64,000 bases of DNA, from the NCBI GenBank assembly GCA_019456225.1, contig VRUI01000013.1:18580-82579 (forward strand), in the 5' to 3' direction. The DNA comes from Planctomycetota bacterium (GTDB lineage: Bacteria; Planctomycetota; Phycisphaerae; Sedimentisphaerales; Anaerohalosphaeraceae). Positions within the stretch are counted from its first letter, which is position 1, and each line of letters begins with the position of its first letter. Made by a program: the position numbers and the translations under genes. Below are positions 34,701 through 43,523 of this stretch, one piece after another. The notes below the pieces were generated by a model. It was given only the letters and a program-made list of their open reading frames with translations. It was not told the origin of the DNA and did no database searches.

Positions 34701-35334
34701 GATCAGGGCTTAGTGCTCTTGCCCTGTGAGCGTTGACAAGATTTTCATCGATCATCGCACGCATGTCATCATAGTCAACTTCTTCTACCTTCTGAATTTC
34801 ATGGCTTGTGCGGAAACCATCGAAGAAATGTATAAACGGAATTCTCGATTCGAGAGTAGCCGCCTGTGAGATAAGAGCAAAGTCCATTACTTCCTGAATA
34901 TTTGAAGCACAAAGCATCGCAAAACCGGTCTGGCGGCATGACATTACGTCCGAATGGTCGCCGAAAATGCTGAGTGCCTGGCATGCCAGCGATCTTGCCG
35001 ATACATGGAAGACTGTCGGGGTAAGCTCACCGGCGATCTTGTACATGTTCGGGATCATCAAAAGCAAACCCTGTGAGGCGGTGAATGTCGTTACCAGCGA
35101 ACCGGTTGCAAGGGCACCATGAACGGCACCGGCAGCTCCGCCTTCGGACTGCATTTCTGTTATGGAAGGGATCGTTCCCCAAATGTTTGGCTGACCGGCA
35201 GCCGACTTGGCATCGGAAATTTCGCCCATTCCCGAACTCGGTGTGATCGGATATATCGCGATCACTTCATTTGTGGCGTGAGCGACATGAGCCGCCGCCG
35301 AGTTACCGTCAATCGTTACCATCTTACGCTTCAT
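31774..35334 (-). CDS. nifJ: Pyruvate:ferredoxin (flavodoxin) oxidoreductase
   Basis: 1186 residues, the single-chain length. The N-terminal pyrimidine-binding half starts TIDGNSAAAHVAHATNEVIA with YPITPSSGMGE. Two [4Fe-4S] motifs lie near 690 (CIQCGQCSFICP) and 750 (CTGCGACVVQCP); a further cluster ligand is at CAGCGE near 828. The TPP site has ATGCSSIYGGNLP and GGDGWAYDIGYGG. It splits pyruvate to acetyl-CoA, CO2 and reduced ferredoxin, the centre of anaerobic sugar fermentation. GGAG lies six bases before the ATG. The upstream region has a TTGCCT-17 bp-TATATA promoter-like pair. Confidence 0.97.
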   Translation of the reverse strand: MKRKMVTIDGNSAAAHVAHATNEVIAIYPITPSSGMGEISDAKSAAGQPNIWGTIPSITEMQSEGGAAGAVHGALATGSLVTTFTASQGLLLMIPNMYKIAGELTPTVFHVSARSLACQALSIFGDHSDVMSCRQTGFAMLCASNIQEVMDFALISQAATLESRIPFIHFFDGFRTSHEIQKVEEVDYDDMRAMIDENLVNAHRARALSPDHPMMSGTAQNPDVYFQGRETVNKFYDATPAIVQAAMDKFATITGRQYKLFEYVGAADAEKVIIVMGSGSDTIHETVDYLNANGQKVGMLKIRLFRPFSVKDFISVLPKTATKIAVLDRTKEPGSIGEPIYMDVRTAIGKAMSDGSLSYDGYPTIVGGRYGLGSKEFTPAMVKAVFDNLDASTPKDSFTVGIVDDVTNSSLDVDYSFSTSQDVFSAMFYGLGSDGTVGANKNSIKIIGEQTDNFAQGYFVYDSKKAGAVTVSHLRFGKELIRSPYLITEADFIACHNPSFLEKYDMVGHAKEGGTFLLTSSHDKDEVWSTLPVEVQQQIIDKKLKFYVIDANTIAEELGLGARINVIMQTAFFKISGVIQIDQAIDAIKTAIKKSYGKKGDKIVNMNNAAVDAAIDKVFEVTIGSADSTVKMADAVPADAPEFIREVTGPILAGNGDSLPVSKMPCDGKFPTATTMYEKRNIGIHIPEWDPNVCIQCGQCSFICPHATIRIKAYEEAQLAGAPDAFKSVDAKGKDFAGMKFTVQVAPEDCTGCGACVVQCPAQEKDADKQPTGRKAINMVTQEPVRSQERKCYDFFLDIPETDPAKFKLGSVKGSQLVKPLFEYSGACAGCGETANLKLLTQLFGDRAYIANATGCSSIYGGNLPTTPYTTRKDGRGPTWSNSLFEDNAEFGMGMRLTIDRGQQFALELLEKAAAEGCVEADLASQIAASVNDNQQSLIEAQRARVANLKAQCEKSGCDYCKRLLTVADYLVKKSVWIVGGDGWAYDIGYGGLDHVLASGKNVNVLVMDTEVYSNTGGQMSKATPRAAVAKFAAAGKTMPKKDFGLISMSYGNIFVAKTALAANPTQTVKAFMEAEAYDGPSIIFAYTHCIAQGINMMRGVDEQKNAVACGHWPLYRFDPRLKDEGKNPLQLDSKPPTMEFSEYAYNENRYRVLQKSKPEIAAKLMKEATQDAKHGYEILEKLSKM

Positions 35335-35545
35335 AATTTCTCCAGACTAAAAAGGTTTAATTAAACTACTTGTGTCCGCAAAAAAAGACTCTCGGCGGAC
35401 AAAAAACGAAATAAATAATAAGATGCATATATATAGCATGTCTATATAACGCAGGCAATGAAAATTCTCCCAAATTCCTGTCAAAAATTGTATTAGCACC
35501 CCAATTTTAAAAGATAATCAGATGATCGGCAAAAACCGAAGTCAG

Positions 35546-36304
35546 CTAAACCTGTTTCACGATCTGAGCGACTAATTTCACTTGTGCCAGTGCGGCGACT
35601 ACGGCGTTTTCCACTCTGAGCGGCCAGTCGCCGATGGTGATCGCAATAAAGCCCTGCTGGAGCATTATTTCCAGTTCAAACGGCACCCACCCACCCTCAG
35701 GACCAATGGCAAGGTAAATCCTGCGGCGGTTAACAAACAACGAGCTGTTAATATAGGCATCGGCATCGACGTCTGCGACGAGTTTGATCGATTCGCCGGA
35801 CTGGGCTGAAATGCGTCTTGGCAGAAACTCTTCGAAAAAGCATCTGAACCTGGGGTTTACGGTCACTTTCGGCAGGCGTGTTGTTTTGCCCTGGGAAAGC
35901 CCTTCCAGCAGATTGTCGCGGATCGACTCGCCGGACATCGCCGAAGAATTGAAGTAGCATTGCTCGACGCGGTTTGCGTTTATTATATGGATGTTCGATA
36001 CTGCCATGGTCGCGACGGTCTGGAGGACTTTTTTCAGTGTCTGGGGTCTGGGCAAGGCACAGATCAATTCAACATCCGCCCCGGCAACAGAAATTGGCCC
36101 CTGCCAAATGCAATTAAGGATAACTTTGCCCTTTTCAAACCGTTCGATAGTACCGCTGCCGGTCGCCCCGTCTAGTAGACCAACCTCGAGAGTATCGCCT
36201 TCGGCGGCGCGGAGAATGTTAATAATATGACGGCGGCGTTTGCCTGACACAGCAAAGAGCTGATCGCTTAACCTGTCTTCTTCGGTCAGTATTAACAGGT
36301 TCAA
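35546..36304 (-). CDS. rsmE: 16S rRNA m3U1498 methyltransferase RsmE-like
   Basis: 252 residues with an N-terminal PUA-like part (GKRRRHIINILRAAEGD) and a SPOUT knot at the C-terminus: LAIGPEGGWVPFELEIMLQQ then ITIGDWPLRVENAVVAALAQ. Family members usually read LGxRILRxETA at the last motif; WPLRVENA is a divergent form, so activity is likely but not certain. The start is four bases from the response regulator stop, so the two are co-transcribed. Confidence 0.82.
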   Translation of the reverse strand: MNLLILTEEDRLSDQLFAVSGKRRRHIINILRAAEGDTLEVGLLDGATGSGTIERFEKGKVILNCIWQGPISVAGADVELICALPRPQTLKKVLQTVATMAVSNIHIINANRVEQCYFNSSAMSGESIRDNLLEGLSQGKTTRLPKVTVNPRFRCFFEEFLPRRISAQSGESIKLVADVDADAYINSSLFVNRRRIYLAIGPEGGWVPFELEIMLQQGFIAITIGDWPLRVENAVVAALAQVKLVAQIVKQV

Positions 36305-36307
36305 ATT

Positions 36308-36784
36308 CTAACCTTTTTCCGCCTGGTCGGCGGCCTGGGCTTCCATCTCGCTGATGTAGGCAAGAGTCCGCTCGAGTTTATCGGTGAGATCCTTTAGCTT
36401 TAGCATCGTTTTTACGCGTGTGAGAAGTTCGAGCTTGTTTACCGGTTTGCTGAGGAAATCGTCCGTCCCGGAGTCGATGGCCCGCTCGATATCGCCAAGT
36501 TCGCTTAATGCGGTAACCATAATGATCGGGATATTAGTAGTGTTCGGGTCGGCCTTAAGACGCCGGCAAACCTCAAAACCGCTCATTTTCGGCATCATAA
36601 CATCAAGAAGGATCAGGTCGACAAGTTCCTTGCGGGCGATCTCTATAGCCTCTCCGCCTCCCGCCGCCGATAAAGTATCACAGTCGATATCTTCCAGATA
36701 CGCAAGCAAAAGCTCCAGATTCTGCTCGTTATCGTCAACTACAAGTACCACTGAATTGTCTTTGTCATTTTTCAAGTCTGCCAT
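36308..36784 (-). CDS. Single-domain response regulator with C-terminal coiled tail
   Basis: 158 residues: a CheY-like receiver with acidic pair Asp17/Asp18, phospho-acceptor Asp61 (LILLDVMMP), TAL switch Thr and Lys113 (SKPV). After residue 125 a short helical tail (LKLKDLTDKLERTLAYISEM) replaces an output domain, so it signals by protein contact. The divergent histidine kinase at 37269 is a plausible partner (inference). It precedes rsmE in the same unit. Confidence 0.9.
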   Translation of the reverse strand: MADLKNDKDNSVVLVVDDNEQNLELLLAYLEDIDCDTLSAAGGGEAIEIARKELVDLILLDVMMPKMSGFEVCRRLKADPNTTNIPIIMVTALSELGDIERAIDSGTDDFLSKPVNKLELLTRVKTMLKLKDLTDKLERTLAYISEMEAQAADQAEKG

Positions 36785-36870
36785 TGTTAAATATCTCCTG
36801 AATGCTGCTGTTTATACAGAGCAATTGTCTACTGTCGTTGTCTAATTTCAAGGATACGGTTGCGTATCGA

Positions 36871-37119
36871 CTATTTTTCGAGAACCTGCCGAACCTGCGG
36901 CCTTATATAGACCGAATCAATGTCCAATAGCTCATTAACCGCTCGTGAGCAAATTGCGGTCAACTCGGCAATAGGACATTCTGTGTCTACAAAGAAAATC
37001 TTCTTTTCATTGATTACGCACAATCCGCCACCGCCACCGCCCATGGCCTCACGGCGGATTTCAACGCCGTTTTGCTCGATAAGGGCTACAAGCTCTTCAG
37101 TTATTTCCCTGGTATTCAT
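36871..37119 (-). CDS. Conserved-looking small protein of unknown function
   Basis: 82 residues beginning MNTREITEELVALIEQNGVE, with a six-glycine run (MGGGGGGLCVI) in a beta-type centre and VYIRPQVRQVL at the end. I do not recognise the family. The composition and the position immediately upstream of the response regulator on the same strand support a real gene. Confidence 0.65.
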   Translation of the reverse strand: MNTREITEELVALIEQNGVEIRREAMGGGGGGLCVINEKKIFFVDTECPIAELTAICSRAVNELLDIDSVYIRPQVRQVLEK

Positions 37120-37268
37120 CTTTCAAGAAAAATCTTTATAATGTCGATAATATCATATCAGACACATAAAAAAACGGTCAAACAGTATGCTAATCTATGA
37201 ATCGATAAAACACAAAGTCTTTTTTATACTAAATTTTTAACTAATTTTGTTCAGCCAGGAGAATATTT

Positions 37269-38066
37269 TTGGAAGGGTTACTTGAAAAACGCCAGTCTCT
37301 AAATCATCAGGTCAAAAAACAGCAGGAAATCAATGAGGCACTTCTCTCACAGATAAATCACCTCCAGCCGCTTGCAAATCTCGGATTGGTGTCTGCGATG
37401 ATCGCCCACGAGATGAATAATATCCTCACGCCGCTGGGCAGTTATGCGGAACTTTCGATGAGCCACCCGGAAGATAATGAGCTTGCGCAGAAAGCTATAA
37501 GGAAAACAGCGATAAACTCCGAGCGTGCGGCCAAGATCCTCCACAGCATGCTGACGATGGCACGCGGACAAAAGCAGGATAAAAAAGACCATAACGTCAA
37601 GTCACTCATCGACGAAGTGTTTACGCTAATCGCAAGAGACTTCAGCAAGGACAGGATCAAATTGACGGTAAACATACCGGATGACCTGACGGTATACGCC
37701 GAGGCAATTTGCCTCCAGCAAGTGATGATGAACCTGATACTCAACGCACGCGACGCAATCGTATCGAGTAAGACGACTTCGGGAGCGCTTGGAGTTTCTG
37801 CATACTCGCAGGAAGACTCAATAGTTATCGAAGTTTCCGACAACGGCTGCGGCGTCGAAGCAACTGACATGGAAAAGATCTTCGACGCGTTCTATTCCAC
37901 CAAAAGCGAAAACCAGAAACCCGGCGAATCCGGGGCGGGACTGGGACTTGCATTCTGCAAAAAAGTGATCGACGACCACAACGGCAGCATCTCGGTAATT
38001 TCCAGCCCGGAAACGTCAACAACATTTAAGATCACCCTGCCGCAACAAGACGAATCACCCAATTAA
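37269..38066 (+). CDS. Sensor histidine kinase without sensor domain
   Basis: 265 residues from a TTG with AGGAG eight bases upstream. A short coiled segment leads to the H box AMIAHEMNNILTPL with phospho-acceptor His47, then the N box MNLILNARDAI, G1 VSDNGCGV, and G2 GAGLGLAFCKKVI of a HATPase domain. There is no membrane helix or PAS domain, so it is cytoplasmic and takes its input from a partner. It is divergent from the response regulator at 36308. Confidence 0.9.
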   Translation: MEGLLEKRQSLNHQVKKQQEINEALLSQINHLQPLANLGLVSAMIAHEMNNILTPLGSYAELSMSHPEDNELAQKAIRKTAINSERAAKILHSMLTMARGQKQDKKDHNVKSLIDEVFTLIARDFSKDRIKLTVNIPDDLTVYAEAICLQQVMMNLILNARDAIVSSKTTSGALGVSAYSQEDSIVIEVSDNGCGVEATDMEKIFDAFYSTKSENQKPGESGAGLGLAFCKKVIDDHNGSISVISSPETSTTFKITLPQQDESPN

Positions 38067-38088
38067 AATAATCATGGCATACCTTATT

Positions 38089-38164
38089 GGGTGGCACCTT
38101 CAAGCGAAGCTTGTGGGTGCATCGGGCCCAACACCCACAAGCCTGCGGCTTGAAGGTGCCACCC
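38089..38164. repeat. 76-nt compound hairpin between the kinase and CNNM genes
   Basis: Outer arms 38089-38105 and 38148-38164 pair perfectly over 17 bp (GGGTGGCACCTTCAAGC). Inner arms 38109-38119 and 38132-38142 pair over 11 bp (GCTTGTGGGTG). Small bulges of 3 and 5 nt separate them, and the loop is 12 nt. No T-tract follows, so it is not an ordinary terminator. Confidence 0.85.
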
Positions 38165-38216
38165 CGAATGCGATATCTTATTGGGCGAAACGGCTGATTC
38201 AATTGGAGCATTAACA

Positions 38217-39482
38217 GTGAGCGTCTTATTACAGATTATTCCGATGATCCTGCTGCTTGCGTGCTCGGGGCTGTTGTCAGGATCTGAGACGGCGTTCTTC
38301 AATATTTCCAGGAACCAGCTCAAACTTTTTCGCACCTCCACAAACAAATTCCGCAAACTCTCTGCGACGCTTCTGGGCGATCCCAAGCAGTTGTTGACAT
38401 GTTTGCTTTTCGGCAATATGGCTGTAAACGTGCTTTACTTTGCCCTTTCGAGCCTTACCGCTTTCAGGCTTGCCGAAAAATACCAGCCCGCCGCAGGAGT
38501 TGTTTTTGCGATATGTTCATTTTTCGCGATCCTGCTCTTTGGTGAAATCCTTCCGAAATCGATCGCGTATTCCAGCTCGAAAAGCTTCTGCGTGATAGCG
38601 GCACCGTTTTGTTTCGTATGCGTTCGTTTGCTTTCGGGGATATTGAAAATTTTCGATTTTATTATTGTTGCCCCGGGCGTGAGGTTCTTTTCCGGACCGC
38701 TGCCCAATACAGAGCCGGCTCAGGCGGTAACATCCAGCCAACTTATCCAGCTTATAGGCGCTTCCCGGCAGAGGGGGCTGATCAGCCAGAACGAAAACCA
38801 GCTTTTCACCGAGGTGATCGAGCTTGGGCTTTTGAAAGTCAGGCACGTAATGCGGCCCAGGGTTGACATGGTGACCTGCAGGGAAAGTCAAACGCTTTCG
38901 GATATCCAGAAGATCATGACCGCCCATAAGATCACTAAGATCCCCGTCCAAACCGAAGAGATCGACAAGATCACCGGGATCCTGCACCTGAGAGATATTA
39001 TGCTTTCGCCGGCAGCAGGCATCAATGAACTGATCAAGAATGTAAATTTTGTCCCCGAACAGAAAAGCGTCGAGTCGCTGCTGGAATTTTTCCGGACGAG
39101 CAAAACCGATACTGCTATAGTTGTCGATGAATACGGCGGTATCGCAGGCGCCGTGTCGCTGGAAGACATCGTCGAAGAGATCATCGGTCCGCTGGAACCA
39201 ACCGAAGACCTCCAGCCGGTCGAGCAGATCGGACCGATGGAATACCGCCTCGACGGAAACCTGGCGATACACGACTGGGCAAACGTCTTCGGGATCGACC
39301 CCGACGAGAGCAGGATGTCTACTATCGGCGGGCTTACTACCGCCCTGCTTGGCAAGATACCGAAACCCGGCGATAAGGCTGTCATAAAAAACTTAACGCT
39401 GACCGTCGAAAATGTCAAAAAGCGAAGGATCCAAACGATCTTGCTGTCTCTGGAACCTGTCAATCTGCAGGAGGACCAATAA
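38217..39482 (+). CDS. CNNM/CorC-type transporter-like protein (DUF21, CBS pair, CorC_HlyC)
   Basis: 421 residues from the GTG at 38217, with GGAG nine bases upstream. The N-terminal DUF21 membrane domain has GLLSGSETAFFNISRNQLK and four hydrophobic segments. Two CBS domains follow (MRPRVDMVTC, KITKIPVQTEEIDKITGILH, DTAIVVDEYGGIAGAVSLED), then a CorC_HlyC domain (YRLDGNLAIHDWANVFGID). Family proteins are linked to Mg/Co efflux. The next gene is a paralogue four bases downstream. Confidence 0.9.
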   Translation: MSVLLQIIPMILLLACSGLLSGSETAFFNISRNQLKLFRTSTNKFRKLSATLLGDPKQLLTCLLFGNMAVNVLYFALSSLTAFRLAEKYQPAAGVVFAICSFFAILLFGEILPKSIAYSSSKSFCVIAAPFCFVCVRLLSGILKIFDFIIVAPGVRFFSGPLPNTEPAQAVTSSQLIQLIGASRQRGLISQNENQLFTEVIELGLLKVRHVMRPRVDMVTCRESQTLSDIQKIMTAHKITKIPVQTEEIDKITGILHLRDIMLSPAAGINELIKNVNFVPEQKSVESLLEFFRTSKTDTAIVVDEYGGIAGAVSLEDIVEEIIGPLEPTEDLQPVEQIGPMEYRLDGNLAIHDWANVFGIDPDESRMSTIGGLTTALLGKIPKPGDKAVIKNLTLTVENVKKRRIQTILLSLEPVNLQEDQ

Positions 39483-39486
39483 CGCA

Positions 39487-40500
39487 ATGCTCCTGACCCT
39501 GCAAATAATCGCTATTATTATACTGATCGCAATGGGCGGATTCTTCTCCGGTTCGGAAACCGGTGTCTACCGCCTTAGCCGATTCCGCCTCAGGCTCGGC
39601 ACCGAACAGGACAAGAGGCCCTATAAAATGCTCAGCAAAATAATGGCTGACTCACAGGGTTTGGTATTTGCGATCCTGATCGGAAACAACCTGGTCAACT
39701 ACCTGGCCACGTGTACCGTTACTGTGATCATACTTAAGACCCAACTCCATGAGCAAGCCGCTTTTTACGCGACGCTCATAATGACGCCGGTTCTGTTTAC
39801 GTTCTCCGAGGTGATCCCCAAAAACATATTCTATTACCGCTCAGATACGCTGATGCCAAAGATCATCCCTGCATTGTGGTTCTTCAACAAGTTATTTACC
39901 GTCACCGGGGCGGTCGGGCTCTTGAAGATCATATCGCATTTCTTTACGCGTTTGTTTGGCTCCAACGCCGAAGCATCGACGGCGATCTCGGCAAGCAGAG
40001 CCGGCCAGATCAAACAGATCATCCACGAAACACGCGAAGAAGGCATCCTAAGCACTCTGCAGAACGATATAATAAACCGGCTGCTGAAAATGCCGGACAT
40101 AAATATCGCACTGGTGATGACGCCAATATCCAAAACAGAGATGATCAATCTGCACTCCGACAGAGGGGCAGTGCTTAAGAAACTTAAGCGTTCCGCGTTC
40201 ACACATCTGCCCGTCTACGAATCGACAAAGTCCAACATCATCGGGTTTATTAGGATATATGACGTATTAGCCGACGAAACCGAGTTCAGGGACCTTCGCA
40301 AGTTCGTAATGCAGCTGGAAACCTTCACCGCGACAACGCCGGTAATCGAAGCAATGAACAACATGCGAAAACAAAACCTCAAGATAGTACTGGTAGGCGG
40401 TCAGGCAAACACAAAACAAAAGAAAAACCCCAAGGCCATGGGCATAGTAACAATGAAAGACCTCGTAGAAGAACTAACCGGCGAATTAGCGCAGTGGTAA
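39487..40500 (+). CDS. CNNM/CorC-type protein, shorter paralogue lacking the CorC_HlyC domain
   Basis: 337 residues from the ATG at 39487; GGAGG lies 12 bases upstream at the end of the preceding gene. DUF21 motif MGGFFSGSETGVYRLSRFRL, then a CBS pair (VMTPISKTEMINL, AFTHLPVYESTKSNIIGFI, MGIVTMKDLVEELTGEL), then stop. The C-terminal transporter-associated domain of the upstream partner is missing. The two may form a heteromeric ion transporter (inference). Confidence 0.88.
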   Translation: MLLTLQIIAIIILIAMGGFFSGSETGVYRLSRFRLRLGTEQDKRPYKMLSKIMADSQGLVFAILIGNNLVNYLATCTVTVIILKTQLHEQAAFYATLIMTPVLFTFSEVIPKNIFYYRSDTLMPKIIPALWFFNKLFTVTGAVGLLKIISHFFTRLFGSNAEASTAISASRAGQIKQIIHETREEGILSTLQNDIINRLLKMPDINIALVMTPISKTEMINLHSDRGAVLKKLKRSAFTHLPVYESTKSNIIGFIRIYDVLADETEFRDLRKFVMQLETFTATTPVIEAMNNMRKQNLKIVLVGGQANTKQKKNPKAMGIVTMKDLVEELTGELAQW

Positions 40501-40504
40501 AATC

Positions 40505-40621
40505 GTAACGCCGGCTTCCAGCCCGCAGTTTTTAACGTAGCGCCGGCTTCCAGCCCGCAGCTTTTAACGTAGCGCCGGCTTCCTGCCGACATTCTCCCGT
40601 ACTGTGGGCTTCCAGCCCACA
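40505..40621. repeat. Tandem cluster of 21-bp-type hairpins
   Basis: Three units of about 32 bp share TTTAACGTAGCGCCGGCTTC, each with an imperfect hairpin GCCGGC/GCCCGC; a fourth hairpin at the end has stem CTGTGGGC and loop TTCCA. This is the densest cluster of the family in the window and fills most of the 264-bp gap. Confidence 0.75.
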
Positions 40622-40764
40622 GTGTACTTGGATATTCGATATTCCTTGTTCGTTATTCAATATTCGCTTTTAGGACAACTTAATACGCTTCGGGCCTTTT
40701 TAGCAATCAGGTTTTCTACAGAGTACTCCCGGAGCTTTTTCTGATTCGAATATAACCAAGACGG

Positions 40765-41886
40765 TTATTTTTCGGCGGGTGGGATCGGTTTGCTTGTTAT
40801 CAGGCCGATGCCTCTGCCCTTGCTGCCGACGGCGTTGTAGAACATGTAATATGTTTCGCTCTCAGGTTGCCATACCAGCGAGATCTTATGGGCGTATGTC
40901 TTGTCCAGGCCGGAGGGGTTGCCGCCGCTTTTGTAGAGCGGTTCGGGATCGACGGTCCAGTGGTATAGATCACGCGAATAGGCAGCCATGATATGTGCGC
41001 CGCCTTTGCCCACACCGAAAAAGAAATTGACCCAGTGATCTTTGTCCCAGAACACCTTTCCATCGGACGAGAACTTTTGGTTATAACTGCCTTTCAGACC
41101 GTTGGGTATCACGGGGTTGTGTTCGTATCGTTTCCAGTTAAGGATGTCATCGGAAAGTGCCAACCCCATCTGTTCGATACGTCCGTCGGCTGCATTGTAA
41201 AAATTGTAGTACTTACCTTTGTGTTCGACAAGCCATGGCTGATAGATGCAGGATTTTTCCCATGCGCCGCAGTCTTTTTGATGCACGGAAAGAATAGGAT
41301 CGTCTTTGGCCCGGGTCCATGTAATACCGTCAGCGCTCGATGCCACGCCTTCATAACCCGGCCGCAGTTCGTATCCGCCCTGCCGCGGGTATGCACCGTA
41401 AAGCGAAAAGTATTTGCCGTCCTTTTTCTTCAAGGTTCGCGGCGCCTTGATGTCGTAACTGTCATACAGGTACGCGCCCAGAACAACACCGCCGTAATCG
41501 AAAGAATCTTTCGGTCCGTAGCCCATGGCAAGACGCATGTTGGTCCATTTAATAAGATCGTCGCTTTCGGCTATGAACGATTGATACCCTTTACCGTCAA
41601 AACCGATGAACGTCATATACCATTTCTTATCACCCGGTATTTGAAAGACCGTAGGCACGTCCGTCTTGGCAACATCTTCGTAGCCTTTAACATTCGGCTT
41701 TGGAGCGATCACATGGTCAGGATAGTAATGCCAGTTTCTGTATGGCGCCGACCATTTCTTGACGGTTTCAGCGTCAATAGTCGTTGTCTTATTTGACGGC
41801 GGTTTGTCGCCGGCAGCTGCAACGCTGATCACAGCAACAAACAGCACAAATAGACAAAGGACCCTGAAAAGAGATGTTTTTTTCAT
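40765..41886 (-). CDS. Secreted GH43-like five-bladed propeller protein
   Basis: 373 residues from the ATG at 41886, with AGGTG six bases upstream. The signal peptide is MKKTSLFRVLCLFVLFVAVI. Recurrent blades show KWYMTFIGFDGKGYQSFIAE, ESDDLIKWTNMR, CIYQPWLVEHKGKYYNFYNA and GLALSDDILNWKRYEHNPVI, typical of GH43/GH130-related enzymes. Asp and Glu residues occur at expected blade positions, but the catalytic set cannot be fixed by eye. Probably it acts on plant or algal glycans outside the cytoplasm. Confidence 0.8.
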   Translation of the reverse strand: MKKTSLFRVLCLFVLFVAVISVAAAGDKPPSNKTTTIDAETVKKWSAPYRNWHYYPDHVIAPKPNVKGYEDVAKTDVPTVFQIPGDKKWYMTFIGFDGKGYQSFIAESDDLIKWTNMRLAMGYGPKDSFDYGGVVLGAYLYDSYDIKAPRTLKKKDGKYFSLYGAYPRQGGYELRPGYEGVASSADGITWTRAKDDPILSVHQKDCGAWEKSCIYQPWLVEHKGKYYNFYNAADGRIEQMGLALSDDILNWKRYEHNPVIPNGLKGSYNQKFSSDGKVFWDKDHWVNFFFGVGKGGAHIMAAYSRDLYHWTVDPEPLYKSGGNPSGLDKTYAHKISLVWQPESETYYMFYNAVGSKGRGIGLITSKPIPPAEK

Positions 41887-42024
41887 GTTCACACCTATTT
41901 TAAACTGGGATTTCCCATATACCATTGTATATCTTAGCCCAGCTACGCCGCTGAGCATCTTTTCCAATAGAATATCAAATCTGCCTCAAAAACTCCAGCT
42001 TTTTCGATGCTACTCGAAGTCTTT

Positions 42025-42840
42025 TTAGCCAAAATAGTCGTAAAAATACGAGGGAAAATTAAAAGGGTACGGTACCTTTTCCGGGGGTTTATTTTGCGTC
42101 TTATCTTTTAAATGTCTTTGGATGATTTCTAAAACATAGCTTCTGTTATATTTTTTTGCTAAATCTTTTGCTAAATCTATGGCAGTTTCATTTTTGTTAT
42201 TTTTAATAAGAGGGTCAGCACCATAATTTAACAATGGTTCAATAATTTCTGGAAGACCATGACACCTGACTGCTTCATGCAAAGCTGTATTTCCATCCTG
42301 GTTACGAACATTAATTGTCGATCTCGCTCCATAGTTTAAAAGTAATTCAACGCACTGTATACTTCCCGTGCCCGCAGCATATATCAATGGTGTATCTCCA
42401 TCTTCCATGACAACATTGTACGAGGCTCCATTATCAAGCAACAATTCCATAACCTTTGGCGAGTCGAAATGTATTGATAAATGCAGCGGAGTCTGCTTGT
42501 AATAATAAGTTTGTGGCAAATTAACATCTGCTCCTTTTTGTATGAGAAGTTCTACCATCTCATAAACTACCTTTTTTTCATGTTCGATCTGGGATTCAGA
42601 TTTGGTATGTCCTCTTCGTCCGCGATAATGCAATCTGAATGCCTGTGCTATATATGTACGTCCATCCTTATCTTCATCAAGACTGTCAATTGCTTTAAGT
42701 TTCTCTCGGACTAATTTCACATCGCCACGATATATTGCATCACTCAAACTGAGACTCTTACGATAAAAAAAACGCCCCGTAACCACAAAGAGTATACCTA
42801 GTAAAACAATGGCAACTGTTTTTAATTTTATTTGTCTCAT
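42025..42840 (-). CDS. Membrane-anchored ankyrin-repeat protein
   Basis: 271 residues. An N-terminal helix (TVAIVLLGILFVVTGRFFY) anchors or exports it. Five ankyrin-type units follow, the clearest being QTPLHLSIHFDSPKVMELLL, DTPLIYAAGTGSIQCVELLL and NTALHEAVRCHGLPEIIEPL. It is a protein-binding scaffold. Its AT-richer composition and isolated position beside a large non-coding region would suit an acquired gene. Confidence 0.85.
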   Translation of the reverse strand: MRQIKLKTVAIVLLGILFVVTGRFFYRKSLSLSDAIYRGDVKLVREKLKAIDSLDEDKDGRTYIAQAFRLHYRGRRGHTKSESQIEHEKKVVYEMVELLIQKGADVNLPQTYYYKQTPLHLSIHFDSPKVMELLLDNGASYNVVMEDGDTPLIYAAGTGSIQCVELLLNYGARSTINVRNQDGNTALHEAVRCHGLPEIIEPLLNYGADPLIKNNKNETAIDLAKDLAKKYNRSYVLEIIQRHLKDKTQNKPPEKVPYPFNFPSYFYDYFG

Positions 42841-43300
42841 TGTAAATTTTCCATTTGCTCTCTAAGTGAATTAAAGATCCGCGGTACACTTACCGAAAGA
42901 TAGGCAATATAGCTTGGCCTCTAACTCTCTTGTATAGACACTCTTTGTGAACCTCATTGACAAACTCCCAAAATTGAGCAAAGCGAAATCCCGAAGGGAG
43001 TCTACCCGACAGTACTGGCGGGCCAGCATTGGCGGATCTCGAATTTAAATCCCAGGCAAATCGCCAACTGACCAAAGCGGCCCCTCGCCGACTCACCACT
43101 TACTCTTTTCTCTTTACACTAAAATACCCGAATAATATAAAAAGTAAAGAGCAAAACCCTTTTATAATATCAAATATCCGCCTTAGGCGCAATCAATCTG
43201 TCAAGTCCTGATTTTAAGTTGACACTTTACTTTTCTATAATCTCTCCTATAATAAATTGACTAACTATTAATTTCTGTCAACCTATCAAAGGACCGGACA

Positions 43301-43335
43301 GCACTTGCACCTTCGCACTTGCACCTTCGCACTTG
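43301..43335. repeat. 14-bp tandem repeat GCACTTGCACCTTC, 2.5 copies
   Basis: 43301-43314 and 43315-43328 are identical and 43329-43335 repeats the first seven bases. Confidence 0.9.
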
Positions 43336-43461
43336 TCACTAGAGCCGCGCACTATGTCGACGAGCGACATTTTGGGTATACATATACTATAGCCCATGTA
43401 ACGCCACTGCACTCCTCACTACTTTCTTTTCCGCTGCCCGCTGCCCGCCGAACGCTGCGCG

Positions 43462-43486
43462 AGAATACCCCATAAAGGGGTATTCT
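43462..43486. repeat. Perfect 10-bp hairpin AGAATACCCC
   Basis: AGAATACCCC and GGGGTATTCT surround ATAAA. It could end transcription entering from the left. Confidence 0.8.
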
Positions 43487-43523
43487 ACCTTTGTTGAATT
43501 TAGTTTACCTCTGAATTAGGTGT

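Noticed and set aside
42890..43211. Overlapping minus- and plus-strand frames of 60-69 codons
   Set aside because: No ribosome binding site, no domain and mutual overlap; more likely part of the non-coding repeat region.
43301..43335. Possible CRISPR-like array from the GCACTTGCACCTTC repeat
   Set aside because: Units are directly adjacent without spacers and only 2.5 copies exist; no cas genes are nearby.
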